NCBI GenBank assembly: GCA_002403895.1
Contig: DHIQ01000274.1
Location: forward strand, 642-6,170
DNA: 5,529 nucleotides
Reading direction: 5' to 3'
Source: Candidatus Neomicrothrix sp. UBA4742
GTDB lineage: Bacteria > Actinomycetota > Acidimicrobiia > Acidimicrobiales > Acidimicrobilacustridaceae
Shown here: piece after piece, positions 1-5,187 of the stretch
Layout: every line of letters begins with the position of its first letter
Numbering within the stretch: position 1 is the stretch's first letter
Made by a program: the position numbers and the translations under genes
Notes under the pieces: model-generated
The model's input: only the letters and a program-made list of their open reading frames with translations
Databases searched by the model: none
What the model was told of the DNA's origin: nothing

Positions 1-629
1 GGCTTCGACAGCGGCAGGATGATCCGCCAGAACACCCCGACCTCAGTGGCGCCGTCGATCCGTGCGGCCTCCTGGAGCTCCTCGGGCAGCTCCTGGAAGA
101 AGTTCTTCACGATGATCAGGTAGAACGGGTTGATCGCCAGCGGCAGGAAGAGGGCGAAGTAGGTGTCGATCAGGCCGAGGTCGCGAACCACGAGGAACGT
201 GGGGATCATGCCGCCGGAGAACACCATGGTGAAGATCACGAGGTTCAGGATCATGTTGCGGCCGGGCAGTGCGCGCCGTGACAGCGGGTACGCCATGAGG
301 AACGTCATCAGGACCTGGACGAGCGTGCCGACGACGGTCACGCCGATCGTGATGGCGAGGGCTCTCGGGAAGACCGGGGTCGAGAACACGAACCGGTAGG
401 TCTCGAGAGTCGCTGCCTCGGGCCAGAGGAAGAACCCTCGCTGCGAGATCTCCGCGTCGTGGGAGAACGATCCCGCGATGACGAAGATGAACGGCAGAAT
501 CGTGAGGAGACCCAGCATGATGAGAAGTACGACGTTGAGGGTGTCGAAGACGCGGCTGCCGGCCGAGCCGTAGTGGTTGAGCTTGCGCCGCGTGACGGGG
601 GCCGTCATGGCCGCGATGGGTGACCTCAT
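1..629 (-). CDS. Carbohydrate ABC transporter permease, LplC/YtcP type (CUT1 family), 3' end off the left edge
   Basis: This is one of two inner-membrane channel subunits of a sugar/oligosaccharide importer. 209 codons are visible; relatives are roughly 290-300 residues, so about 85 C-terminal residues lie outside the window. Hydrophobic segments lie near residues 31-53, 88-114, 125-148 and 156-175. The EAA loop that docks on the ATPase is clear: E187-A-A, G193 and the L205-P206 ending, with ARIDGA in the middle. The residue 110-145 region (FLMAYPLSRR, then FSGGMIPTF) is typical of LplC/YtcP proteins. The ATG at 629-627 shares its A with the TGA of the upstream permease gene (TGATG), and no Shine-Dalgarno precedes it, so translation probably depends on reinitiation. 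An internal ATG at 608 (residue 8) is an alternative start, also without a good ribosome-binding site. Family assignment is secure; the substrate is not shown by this gene. Confidence 0.93.
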   Translation of the reverse strand, partial: MRSPIAAMTAPVTRRKLNHYGSAGSRVFDTLNVVLLIMLGLLTILPFIFVIAGSFSHDAEISQRGFFLWPEAATLETYRFVFSTPVFPRALAITIGVTVVGTLVQVLMTFLMAYPLSRRALPGRNMILNLVIFTMVFSGGMIPTFLVVRDLGLIDTYFALFLPLAINPFYLIIVKNFFQELPEELQEAARIDGATEVGVFWRIILPLSK

Positions 630-1585
630 CAGAAGAGCCCGCTCTGGCCGGACTTGCGGGCGAGCCAGTTCGCCCCGAAAATCAGTACGATCCCGATGGC
701 GGCCTTGAAGAGCCCGACGGCAGTGGAGTAGCTGAACGCGCCCTGCGTGATGCCCATGATGTACACGTAGGTGTCGAACACGTCGGCGACGGAGCGGTTC
801 AGGGAGTTCGTCATGAGGTAGATCTGCTCGAAGCCGGTGTCCAGCAGGTTGCCCGTGAGCAGGATTGCCATGACGACGACCGTCGACCGGATGGCCGGCA
901 GGGTGATGTGCCACATCTGGCGCCACCGGCTCGCCCCGTCGATGCGCGCCGCCTCGTACAGGTTGGGGTCGACGCCGGTCAGGGCGGCGAGGTAGATGAT
1001 CGTTCCCCAGCCCGTGCCCTTCCACAGCGACTGGAGGATGATCAGCGGCCGGAACCACGCGGGGTCGGCGAGGAAGTCGACCTGGTGGCCGAGCAGCGAG
1101 GACGCGACCTTCGTGATCGGGCCGGGATCGAGGCCGAAGAGAAGAAAAGTCAGCGACGCGACGATCGTCCACGACAGGAAATGCGGGATGTAGATGCTCG
1201 ACTGGACGGCCCGCTTCAACCATCCGATGCGCAGCTCGTTGAGGAGCAGGGCGACGATGATGGGCGCAGGGAACGTGATCAGTACGTGGAGCGCGGCCAG
1301 GATCAGGGTGTTGCCCATGATGCGCGGGAAGTCCGGGCCCGAGAACAGCGCCTGGAAGTGCTTGAACCCTACCCACGGGCTGCCCGAGTACCCGAGGAAC
1401 GGCAGGTAGTCCTGGAAGGCGATCGTGATCCCATACATCGGCGCGTACTTGAACACGGCGAAGTAGGCGATGCCCGGGATGAGCATCAGGTAGAGCCATT
1501 TGTAGTGGTTGAGCTTGGTCAGCACGCTGACCTTGCGCTTGGCGGCGTTCGAGACGTCGTCAGCGTCCATCGTCGGAGTGCTCAT
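629..1585 (-). CDS. lplB: ABC transporter permease, LplB type (CUT1 sugar importer)
   Basis: This is the partner membrane subunit of the importer, 318 residues, a normal length for LplB-type proteins. A basic N-terminus (KRK, then KLNHYKW around 24-30) leads into a first membrane segment at about 31-50 with the family signature LMLIPGIAYF. Further hydrophobic stretches lie near 90-117, 130-150, 181-202, 236-250 and 289-307. The cytoplasmic EAA loop is at 211-231: E211-A-A, then RIDGAS, ending in ITLPAI. GNLLDTGFEQIYLM (245-258) is another recognisable family stretch. A GAGGA lies only 3 nt before the ATG, a tight but usable spacing; a second ATG at codon 6 has no better site. It follows the binding-protein gene after a 98-nt gap containing a strong hairpin and overlaps the next permease by one base. 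It presumably forms a heterodimer with that permease. No ATPase is encoded nearby. Confidence 0.95.
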   Translation of the reverse strand: MSTPTMDADDVSNAAKRKVSVLTKLNHYKWLYLMLIPGIAYFAVFKYAPMYGITIAFQDYLPFLGYSGSPWVGFKHFQALFSGPDFPRIMGNTLILAALHVLITFPAPIIVALLLNELRIGWLKRAVQSSIYIPHFLSWTIVASLTFLLFGLDPGPITKVASSLLGHQVDFLADPAWFRPLIILQSLWKGTGWGTIIYLAALTGVDPNLYEAARIDGASRWRQMWHITLPAIRSTVVVMAILLTGNLLDTGFEQIYLMTNSLNRSVADVFDTYVYIMGITQGAFSYSTAVGLFKAAIGIVLIFGANWLARKSGQSGLF

Positions 1586-1622
1586 GCGTCCTCACTGTCG
1601 GTGGGAGGAGTAGGGCTGGGGT

Positions 1623-1657
1623 CCCTGGGCGCATCCCGTCCGGCGATGCGCCCAGGG
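1623..1657 (-). repeat. Intercistronic stem-loop between the solute-binding protein and permease genes
   Basis: Arms CCCTGGGCGCATC (1623-1635) and GATGCGCCCAGGG (1645-1657) are perfect 13-bp reverse complements around a 9-nt loop. In the minus-strand transcript the hairpin begins 26 nt after the binding-protein stop codon and ends 37 nt before the lplB start. It is not followed by a U-run, so it does not look like a simple intrinsic terminator. By analogy with other binding-protein-dependent importers, it may stabilise the upstream mRNA or partly stop transcription, giving more binding protein than permease. The structure is seen directly; the role is inferred. Confidence 0.8.
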
Positions 1658-1683
1658 CCTGTGGGCTACGTGTGGCGTAGGGC

Positions 1684-3222
1684 TTACTTGTACTTGGCGT
1701 AGAGGTCGTTCATCTCCGAGATGACCTGGTCGCCGCCCTCTGTGTGCCAGCGCTTGATCTCGGCCTGGTACTGGTCGAGGCTCAGCTGCCCCGCGATGTA
1801 CTTCAGGCGCGCATCCGCGATGATCTGGTCGAGCTGAGCTCCCTTGGCGGTGTACGTGTCGCTGACCAGCGCGTTGGCCGGGTTCTGCACGGCGGACTTG
1901 AAGTCGGCTGCCTGGAACTTGAGCCGATCCTCGTAGAAGGCCTGCTCGGCCGGGATAGCGGGCTTCGCGGTGTAGCCCATGAACCCGTTGGTGTTCGTGC
2001 CGATCTGGGCGAACGACTGGGTGTCATTCGTGACGACGTCGGCGTCGCCGCCCTTGATTGCGACCGAGTAGGTGCCGTCGGGGGTGAAGTTGAGACCCGA
2101 GATCCCGTTGTTCTCGAGGATCTGGCCCTCCTTGCTCGACATCTTGTCGAGGAACTGCAGCACCTGGTCGAGCTGTGCCTCGGTCTTGATCGACTGGCGC
2201 GAGACCGAGATGAAGCCTGCGTACCCGATCGTGGGGTAGGCGTACAGCTTGCCGGAGGGCCCCGTCAGGTTCCCGGTCATGGCCACGTAGTCCATGTAGT
2301 TGCTCGGGTGCTGCTGCTTGAACAGGTTGCCGATCACCTGGCCGCGCGACGTGACGTCGACGATGACCCCACCCTTGCCGTTGAAGAACGGGTCGTTCCA
2401 CTTGGCCGAGTCGAGCGTGGCGAAGTCCGGGTTGATGAGCTTCTCGTCCACCCACTTCTTGAGGAACTGGTCGGCTTGCAGGTACTCGGGCGTGTCAAAG
2501 CCGGGGACCAGCTTGCCGCTGCGCTCACCCCAGGCGTTCGGGGCGCCGAACCACGTCTCGAACACGTCGTACGGGCTGGCCGTGCCGTAACCCCCGGGCC
2601 ACTTCGGGATGATCAGGCCGTACGTGTCCTTCTGGCCGTTGCCGTCCGGGTCCCGCTCGCTGAAGGCCTTCACGATCCCGTAGAGGTCGTCGGTCGACTT
2701 CGGCATCGAGAGGCCGAGCTTCGCGAGCCAGTCCTTGCGCAGGATCACGCCGGTGCGCATGGGGTCGCGCAGGCGGGGTACACCGTACAGCTTGCCGTTG
2801 ATCGTGGCGCTCTTGACCGCCGCCGCAGTGGTGTCGACGGGCTTCAGGTTCGGGTACTTCTCAAGCCGGCCGGTGAGGTCCCAGAAGGCGCCGGCCTGTG
2901 CCGAACGGACGAACGTGGGCGTCTTTCCCTGGATCACCATGAGCTCGGGAAGCTCCGAGCCGGCGAGGATCACGTTGGTCTTGCTGCCATAGTCGGAGTT
3001 GGGAACCCAGGTCATGGCGAGCTTCTTGCCGCTGAAGTCCTCGATGGCCTTCTGCAGCTTGCCATCGGCCGCCGGCGTCTGGCCGGTGAGCACGGGAGCC
3101 ATGATCGTCAGCGTGTCGAGCCCACCGCTGGTGGAGGACGACGAGTTCTTCGAGCAGGCCGCTAGGGCACTGGCAGCGCCGAGGGCGGCTCCGGAGCCGA
3201 GCAGGGTACGACGGGAGATCAT
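1684..3222 (-). CDS. Extracellular oligosaccharide-binding lipoprotein (LplA/YtcQ/LipO-like family 1 solute-binding protein)
   Basis: This is the 512-residue substrate-capture subunit of the LplB/LplC importer, anchored outside the membrane. The N-terminus carries a twin-arginine-like stretch (SRRTLL, R4-R5), a hydrophobic core and a lipobox L20-A-A-C23, so the mature protein should begin at lipidated Cys23 followed by a Ser-rich linker. The length of about 510 fits the large LplA/YtcQ/AlgQ-like binding proteins rather than the usual ~420-residue sugar-binding proteins. Around 158-202, the stretch VILRKDWLAKLGL followed by DPDGNGQKDTYG is typical of this group. D191, D193, N195, Q197 and D199 form an EF-hand-like loop of the sort that holds calcium in alginate-binding AlgQ proteins. 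A good Shine-Dalgarno (AAAGGAT, 3228-3234) sits about 6 nt before the ATG. The gene lies 21 nt after the DUF624 gene, in the same operon. The substrate is unknown; acidic plant oligosaccharides are a guess from neighbours. Confidence 0.93.
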   Translation of the reverse strand: MISRRTLLGSGAALGAASALAACSKNSSSSTSGGLDTLTIMAPVLTGQTPAADGKLQKAIEDFSGKKLAMTWVPNSDYGSKTNVILAGSELPELMVIQGKTPTFVRSAQAGAFWDLTGRLEKYPNLKPVDTTAAAVKSATINGKLYGVPRLRDPMRTGVILRKDWLAKLGLSMPKSTDDLYGIVKAFSERDPDGNGQKDTYGLIIPKWPGGYGTASPYDVFETWFGAPNAWGERSGKLVPGFDTPEYLQADQFLKKWVDEKLINPDFATLDSAKWNDPFFNGKGGVIVDVTSRGQVIGNLFKQQHPSNYMDYVAMTGNLTGPSGKLYAYPTIGYAGFISVSRQSIKTEAQLDQVLQFLDKMSSKEGQILENNGISGLNFTPDGTYSVAIKGGDADVVTNDTQSFAQIGTNTNGFMGYTAKPAIPAEQAFYEDRLKFQAADFKSAVQNPANALVSDTYTAKGAQLDQIIADARLKYIAGQLSLDQYQAEIKRWHTEGGDQVISEMNDLYAKYK

Positions 3223-3227
3223 CGGTG

Positions 3228-3235
3228 ATCCTTTC
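3228..3235 (-). promoter_or_regulatory. Ribosome-binding site of the solute-binding protein gene
   Basis: The minus strand reads GAAAGGAT ending 5 nt before the ATG at 3222. It lies wholly inside the 21-nt gap after the DUF624 stop. It supports the chosen start and independent, efficient initiation of the binding protein. Confidence 0.75.
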
Positions 3236-3243
3236 GTGGGGTG

Positions 3244-3945
3244 TTACTTCATGCGAAGGGGTTCGGACGGCAGGCCGAGGCCTGGATCGTCACGGCGGGA
3301 GGGTTGGGCGAGCTTCACCTCGTTGTCGTCGAACGTTCGGGTGGCGACGTAGGTGGTGATGATGACCGCGCCACCGACCGACACGAGGGGCGCCAGGATG
3401 ACCCAGTACGACGTGACGTACACGACTGCAGCGGTCGCGAGCAGGAGCAGGACAGACGGCAGAGGCCGGGCGAGCACCATGCGGAGGGCCGTGAGGGCGG
3501 AACGCAGGGGCGAGAGATCGTAGTGAGCCCTCAACGGGGCCAGCCAGGCACAGGCGACGGCGAGGACGCCGACCATCAGCCATGCCAGGGGCAGCAGCCA
3601 GGCGAGGGAGCCGCCCGCGACGACGGACAGGTTCACCCACGCCATGATCAGAAGGGTCAGTAGAGGCAGGAAGGCCACCGTGCCGGGCACCAGCTCGGCG
3701 CGCCATGTGCGCCAGAAGGTCGACCAGACAGGGGGCAGGTCGCCCCGGACGTGAGCCCGGGCCACCGTCGAGGCGGCCACGAGGCTGGGTCCCAGGCCGA
3801 GCACGACGAGGCCGGCCAGCGTGCCGAGTAGCACGAGGGCGTTGAGGATGATCGCCAGCGGGACCCATTCCAGTGCCGAGACGGCTGCGGACACCATTCC
3901 CGGGGCGTGCGCCGGTGCGGCGGGAAGCGCTTTCCGTGGCATCAT
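3244..3945 (-). CDS. DUF624 (YesL-like) integral membrane protein
   Basis: A 233-residue membrane protein of the DUF624/YesL family, whose molecular function is not established. Family members sit beside LplABC/YesOPQ-type oligosaccharide importers in many Gram-positives, as this one does. Hydrophobic segments lie near residues 27-52, 88-109, 115-137, 163-178 and 181-200. The first ends in the family's LG-L-GP element (GLGPSLVAAS, 50-59), followed by a charged loop with W74, F77 and W78-R-T-W-R. The C-terminal ~30 residues are hydrophilic. Three ATGs are possible (3951, 3945, 3942). The GGAGGG at 3957-3952 touches the first but lies 6 nt from the second, so 3945 is chosen. The gene is first in the transporter operon, directly behind a strong promoter, and codons 4-8 contain an operator-like palindrome. 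Unusual AAA and CTT codons there suggest the DNA itself is constrained. Confidence 0.88.
   Translation of the reverse strand: MMPRKALPAAPAHAPGMVSAAVSALEWVPLAIILNALVLLGTLAGLVVLGLGPSLVAASTVARAHVRGDLPPVWSTFWRTWRAELVPGTVAFLPLLTLLIMAWVNLSVVAGGSLAWLLPLAWLMVGVLAVACAWLAPLRAHYDLSPLRSALTALRMVLARPLPSVLLLLATAAVVYVTSYWVILAPLVSVGGAVIITTYVATRTFDDNEVKLAQPSRRDDPGLGLPSEPLRMK
3921..3936. promoter_or_regulatory. Putative LacI-family operator inside the start of the DUF624 gene
   Basis: The minus strand reads CGGAAAGCGCTTCCCG. Seven of eight symmetric base pairs match, centred on GC|GC, the style of LacI/GalR-family operators and CRE sites (core AAGCGCTT). It covers codons 4 to 8 or 9 of the DUF624 gene and is about 35-50 nt downstream of the predicted transcription start, where a bound repressor could act as a roadblock. 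No LacI-type regulator gene is in the window, so the protein partner is unknown. Confidence 0.6.
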
Positions 3946-3951
3946 TGCCAT

Positions 3952-3957
3952 CCCTCC
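3952..3957 (-). promoter_or_regulatory. Ribosome-binding site that decides the DUF624 start
   Basis: GGAGGG on the minus strand has 0 nt of spacing to the ATG at 3951, 6 nt to the ATG at 3945 and 9 nt to that at 3942. This rules out the longest reading and favours 3945, with 3942 as an alternative. Confidence 0.8.
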
Positions 3958-3960
3958 GAT

Positions 3961-3976
3961 TGAAAAAGGTTTCCCA
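3961..3976. promoter_or_regulatory. Second operator-like element at the predicted transcription start
   Basis: The plus strand reads TGAAAAAGGTTTCCCA, an imperfect palindrome (5 of 8 pairs: TG, AAA, then TTT, CA) with GAAA and TTTC half-sites. It overlaps the predicted start of transcription and shares the GGAAA box with the palindrome at 3921-3936, 39 bp away. It could be a repressor site covering the start point. It lacks the central CG of classical LacI operators, so this is tentative. Confidence 0.4.
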
Positions 3977-3977
3977 A

Positions 3978-4006
3978 AGATTACGGTGGAACGATTCAGA
4001 AGTCAA
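3978..4006 (-). promoter_or_regulatory. Promoter of the DUF624-transporter operon
   Basis: On the minus strand, TTGACT (4006-4001, 5 of 6 to consensus) is separated by exactly 17 nt from TAATCT (3983-3978, fitting the actinobacterial TANNNT). Transcription would begin near 3971, giving a leader of about 26 nt. The stretch is markedly AT-richer than its surroundings. The -35 hexamer overlaps the TGA stop codon of the upstream DUF1961 gene, so the transporter operon can be expressed separately from that gene. Confidence 0.65.
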
Positions 4007-4674
4007 GGTTTCCTGAGAGGTCCACAAGTCCGAACCTCGAGGTTCGAGTACTCGGCCACGAGGGGGGCCATCTGCCGAAGGCCGAGGCGGCCCGTCGAGA
4101 GGACGGGACCGAGGCCCCCGTCGTCCGTCCAGTCGAGCAGCCGCAGCCCGTCGATGGCGAAGGTCACTCGCCCCGTGTCCAGGGTGAGCCGGACGCGGTA
4201 GGCGCCCTCGGCATCGCCAACGTCGGGCAGAGGGTCGGCGCCCTGCGCGACGAGATGGAACCCATGGGACTTGCGCAGGTTGCACGTGTGGAAGCGGCGC
4301 TCGTCGGGCCACCGCCGACGGAAGTACGAGATGTGATAGGCGTTGATGGCACCCGAGTGGTACTGGTCATAGGGCCCCGTGCGAACAGGCAGCGAAGGGT
4401 CGAAGAGGTCCTCGCCGGCTCGGCCCGCGGCGGCGAAGAACATGATCGCCAAGCCTGGCTCCCGCAGTGGCCGAAAGTCCCAGCTCACCTCTATCCCGTC
4501 GCCGAAGACCTCAGGGCACCAGTAGACGATGTTGCTCGACCGCCCGTCCTCCGCCGCACCGGTGGACTCGAGACGCATCCGCCCCTCCGGGAAGGACACT
4601 CGACCGTCGCCCTCGAGGACGAAGCCCGCCATGTCGGTGGGACCTGCCAGTGGGTTCGTGTAGAGGAGGGTCAT
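4003..4674 (-). CDS. yesU: DUF1961 family protein, YesU-like (concanavalin/lectin-like fold), cytoplasmic
   Basis: A 223-residue protein that closely follows the YesU (DUF1961) pattern as I recall it; B. subtilis YesU is about 220 residues. Family hallmarks in order are YTNPL (5-9), YWCPEVFGDGI (51-61), a WDF-PL element (66-70), FFAAAGRAGEDLFDPSL (79-95), YHSGAINAYHISYFRR (105-120), TCNLRKSHGFHL (130-141), GADPLP (145-150) and GLRQMAP (198-204). The density of conserved W, H, D, N and R suggests a carbohydrate-binding or catalytic surface, but the reaction is not known. There is no signal peptide or membrane segment, so it acts in the cytoplasm, plausibly on sugar brought in by the adjacent importer. 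The start at 4674 gives the family length and has AGGA 7 nt upstream; an ATG at 4701 would add nine residues without a clear ribosome-binding site. The gene lies 57 nt before the DUF624 gene, on the same strand. Confidence 0.9.
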   Translation of the reverse strand: MTLLYTNPLAGPTDMAGFVLEGDGRVSFPEGRMRLESTGAAEDGRSSNIVYWCPEVFGDGIEVSWDFRPLREPGLAIMFFAAAGRAGEDLFDPSLPVRTGPYDQYHSGAINAYHISYFRRRWPDERRFHTCNLRKSHGFHLVAQGADPLPDVGDAEGAYRVRLTLDTGRVTFAIDGLRLLDWTDDGGLGPVLSTGRLGLRQMAPLVAEYSNLEVRTCGPLRKP

Positions 4675-4723
4675 GGCCCCATCCTGCGATGAGACGCGCA
4701 TCGGCGTCTGTGTTTCCGGCCAT

Positions 4724-4736
4724 TTGCGACACGCAA
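4724..4736. promoter_or_regulatory. Short inverted repeat upstream of the DUF1961 gene
   Basis: TTGCG and CGCAA flank a 3-nt centre (TTGCGACACGCAA), overlapping a second small dyad CACG-CAA-CGTG (4730-4740). It lies 50 nt upstream of the DUF1961 start in the shared divergent region, a reasonable place for an operator. No matching -10 hexamer could be placed for the DUF1961 gene, so its role is uncertain and chance occurrence is possible. Confidence 0.3.
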
Positions 4737-4739
4737 CGT

Positions 4740-4779
4740 GGGCTGCCGGCTCGTGGCACGGCCCAGCCGGGGGCAGCCC
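4740..4779. repeat. Bulged inverted repeat in the divergent intergenic region
   Basis: GGGCTGCC (4740-4747) pairs perfectly with GGCAGCCC (4772-4779), and GGCT (4748-4751) with AGCC (4765-4768). This makes a 12-bp stem with a 3-nt bulge and a 13-nt loop. It sits between the divergent DUF1961 and ABM-domain genes, just upstream of the latter's promoter. It may be a regulatory dyad or an insulating hairpin; in GC-rich DNA some such pairing arises by chance. Confidence 0.4.
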
Positions 4780-4781
4780 TG

Positions 4782-4809
4782 TCGGCAGGTGGCCCGGCTC
4801 CCGTACCCT
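4782..4809 (+). promoter_or_regulatory. Promoter of the ABM-domain gene (leaderless type)
   Basis: TCGGCA (4782-4787, 4 of 6 to consensus) is followed after 16 nt by TACCCT (4804-4809, TANNNT). Only six bases separate the -10 from the GTG at 4816, so transcription should begin at or next to the start codon, giving a leaderless mRNA as is common in actinobacteria. This agrees with the absence of a Shine-Dalgarno at this gene. Confidence 0.55.
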
Positions 4810-4815
4810 GATCGC

Positions 4816-5121
4816 GTGCTGGCCGTGACCCGATTCCGTGTCGCCCTGGGTCACCGTGCCGAGTTCGAGGGGTACGCGGGACCGGCGGTCGAGCTGTTCA
4901 GGACCCAGCCCGGCCTCATTGACCTGCACTTCGGTGTCAACCTCGACGATCCCGAGCTGTGGGTCCTGGTCACCACGTGGCGCGACGTGGGGTCGTACAG
5001 GCGCGCGCTCGGATCTGCGAACCGGCCGGTCCTGTGGCCCTTCCTGGCCCTGGCGATCGACGAGCCGAGCGCGTTCGACGACCCGGAAGTCGTGGGGCAG
5101 AACCTCCCCCGCAGCAGGTAG
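4816..5121 (+). CDS. ABM-domain (antibiotic biosynthesis monooxygenase-like) small protein, dimeric alpha-beta barrel
   Basis: A 101-residue protein with the beta-alpha-beta-beta-alpha-beta pattern of the ABM/ferredoxin-like dimeric barrel. Residues 2-9 (LAVTRFRV) form strand 1, 13-32 helix 1, about 34-46 strand 2 ([13 protein letters not shown]), 48-56 strand 3 (LWVLVTTWR), 58-67 helix 2 ([10 protein letters not shown]) and about 76-87 the last strand, ending in DEPSAF. The [10 protein letters not shown] and [11 protein letters not shown] stretches are typical of the actinobacterial version that I recall lying just before glyS. The family name reflects distant relatives such as ActVA-Orf6; no reaction can be assigned here. 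The start is the GTG at 4816, which begins exactly with strand 1 and sits six bases after a -10 hexamer. The frame is open further up to an ATG at 4738, but those 26 residues look like translated intergenic DNA. Confidence 0.82.
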   Translation: MLAVTRFRVALGHRAEFEGYAGPAVELFRTQPGLIDLHFGVNLDDPELWVLVTTWRDVGSYRRALGSANRPVLWPFLALAIDEPSAFDDPEVVGQNLPRSR

Positions 5122-5133
5122 CGTTACCCCTCA

Positions 5134-5170
5134 CGGGTCACCAGCCGGGTGGCCCGCGCGGGCTGACCCG
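5134..5170 (+). repeat. Nested inverted repeats upstream of glyS
   Basis: CGGGTCA (5134-5140) and TGACCCG (5164-5170) are perfect 7-bp arms. Inside the right half, GCCCGCGCGGGC (5152-5163) is a perfect 12-bp palindrome. They fill most of the 73-nt gap between the ABM-domain gene and glyS. They could form an RNA hairpin acting as attenuator or weak terminator, or be an operator. There is no U-run. No convincing glyS promoter was seen, so the two genes may be cotranscribed. Confidence 0.4.
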
Positions 5171-5183
5171 CGAGCACAGAACT

Positions 5184-5187
5184 GGAG
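5184..5187 (+). promoter_or_regulatory. Ribosome-binding site of glyS
   Basis: GGAG lies 7 nt before the GTG at 5195. It fixes this GTG as the start and makes a leaderless start for glyS unlikely. Confidence 0.7.

Noticed and set aside
1623..1657. Hairpin read as a rho-independent terminator
   Set aside because: No U-run follows on the minus strand, and the permease genes that must be expressed lie directly downstream.
620..1702. Long plus-strand open frame of 360 codons
   Set aside because: It lies antisense to the lplB-type gene, is rich in R, D, E, G and V with no recognisable fold, and is explained by GC-rich codon bias opening the opposite frame.
1744..3165. Long plus-strand open frame of 473 codons
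   Set aside because: It mirrors the solute-binding protein gene. Its composition is biased and lacks domain features, while the minus-strand protein has a lipobox and family motifs.
3946..3951. First of three ATGs for the DUF624 gene
   Set aside because: The GGAGGG ribosome-binding site abuts it with no spacer; the ATG at 3945 has a 6-nt spacer.
3290..4312. Minus-strand open frame of 340 codons spanning two genes
   Set aside because: It is an Arg/Pro-rich shadow in another frame of the DUF1961 and DUF624 genes and crosses a promoter.
4708..4736. Promoter TTGCGT-N17-ACACAG for the DUF1961 gene
   Set aside because: The -10 candidate does not match even TANNNT, so no promoter is called.
4675..4929. 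85-codon N-terminal extension of the DUF1961 gene to an ATG at 4929
   Set aside because: The extension runs antisense through the ABM-domain gene, has no family similarity, and would make the protein much longer than its relatives.
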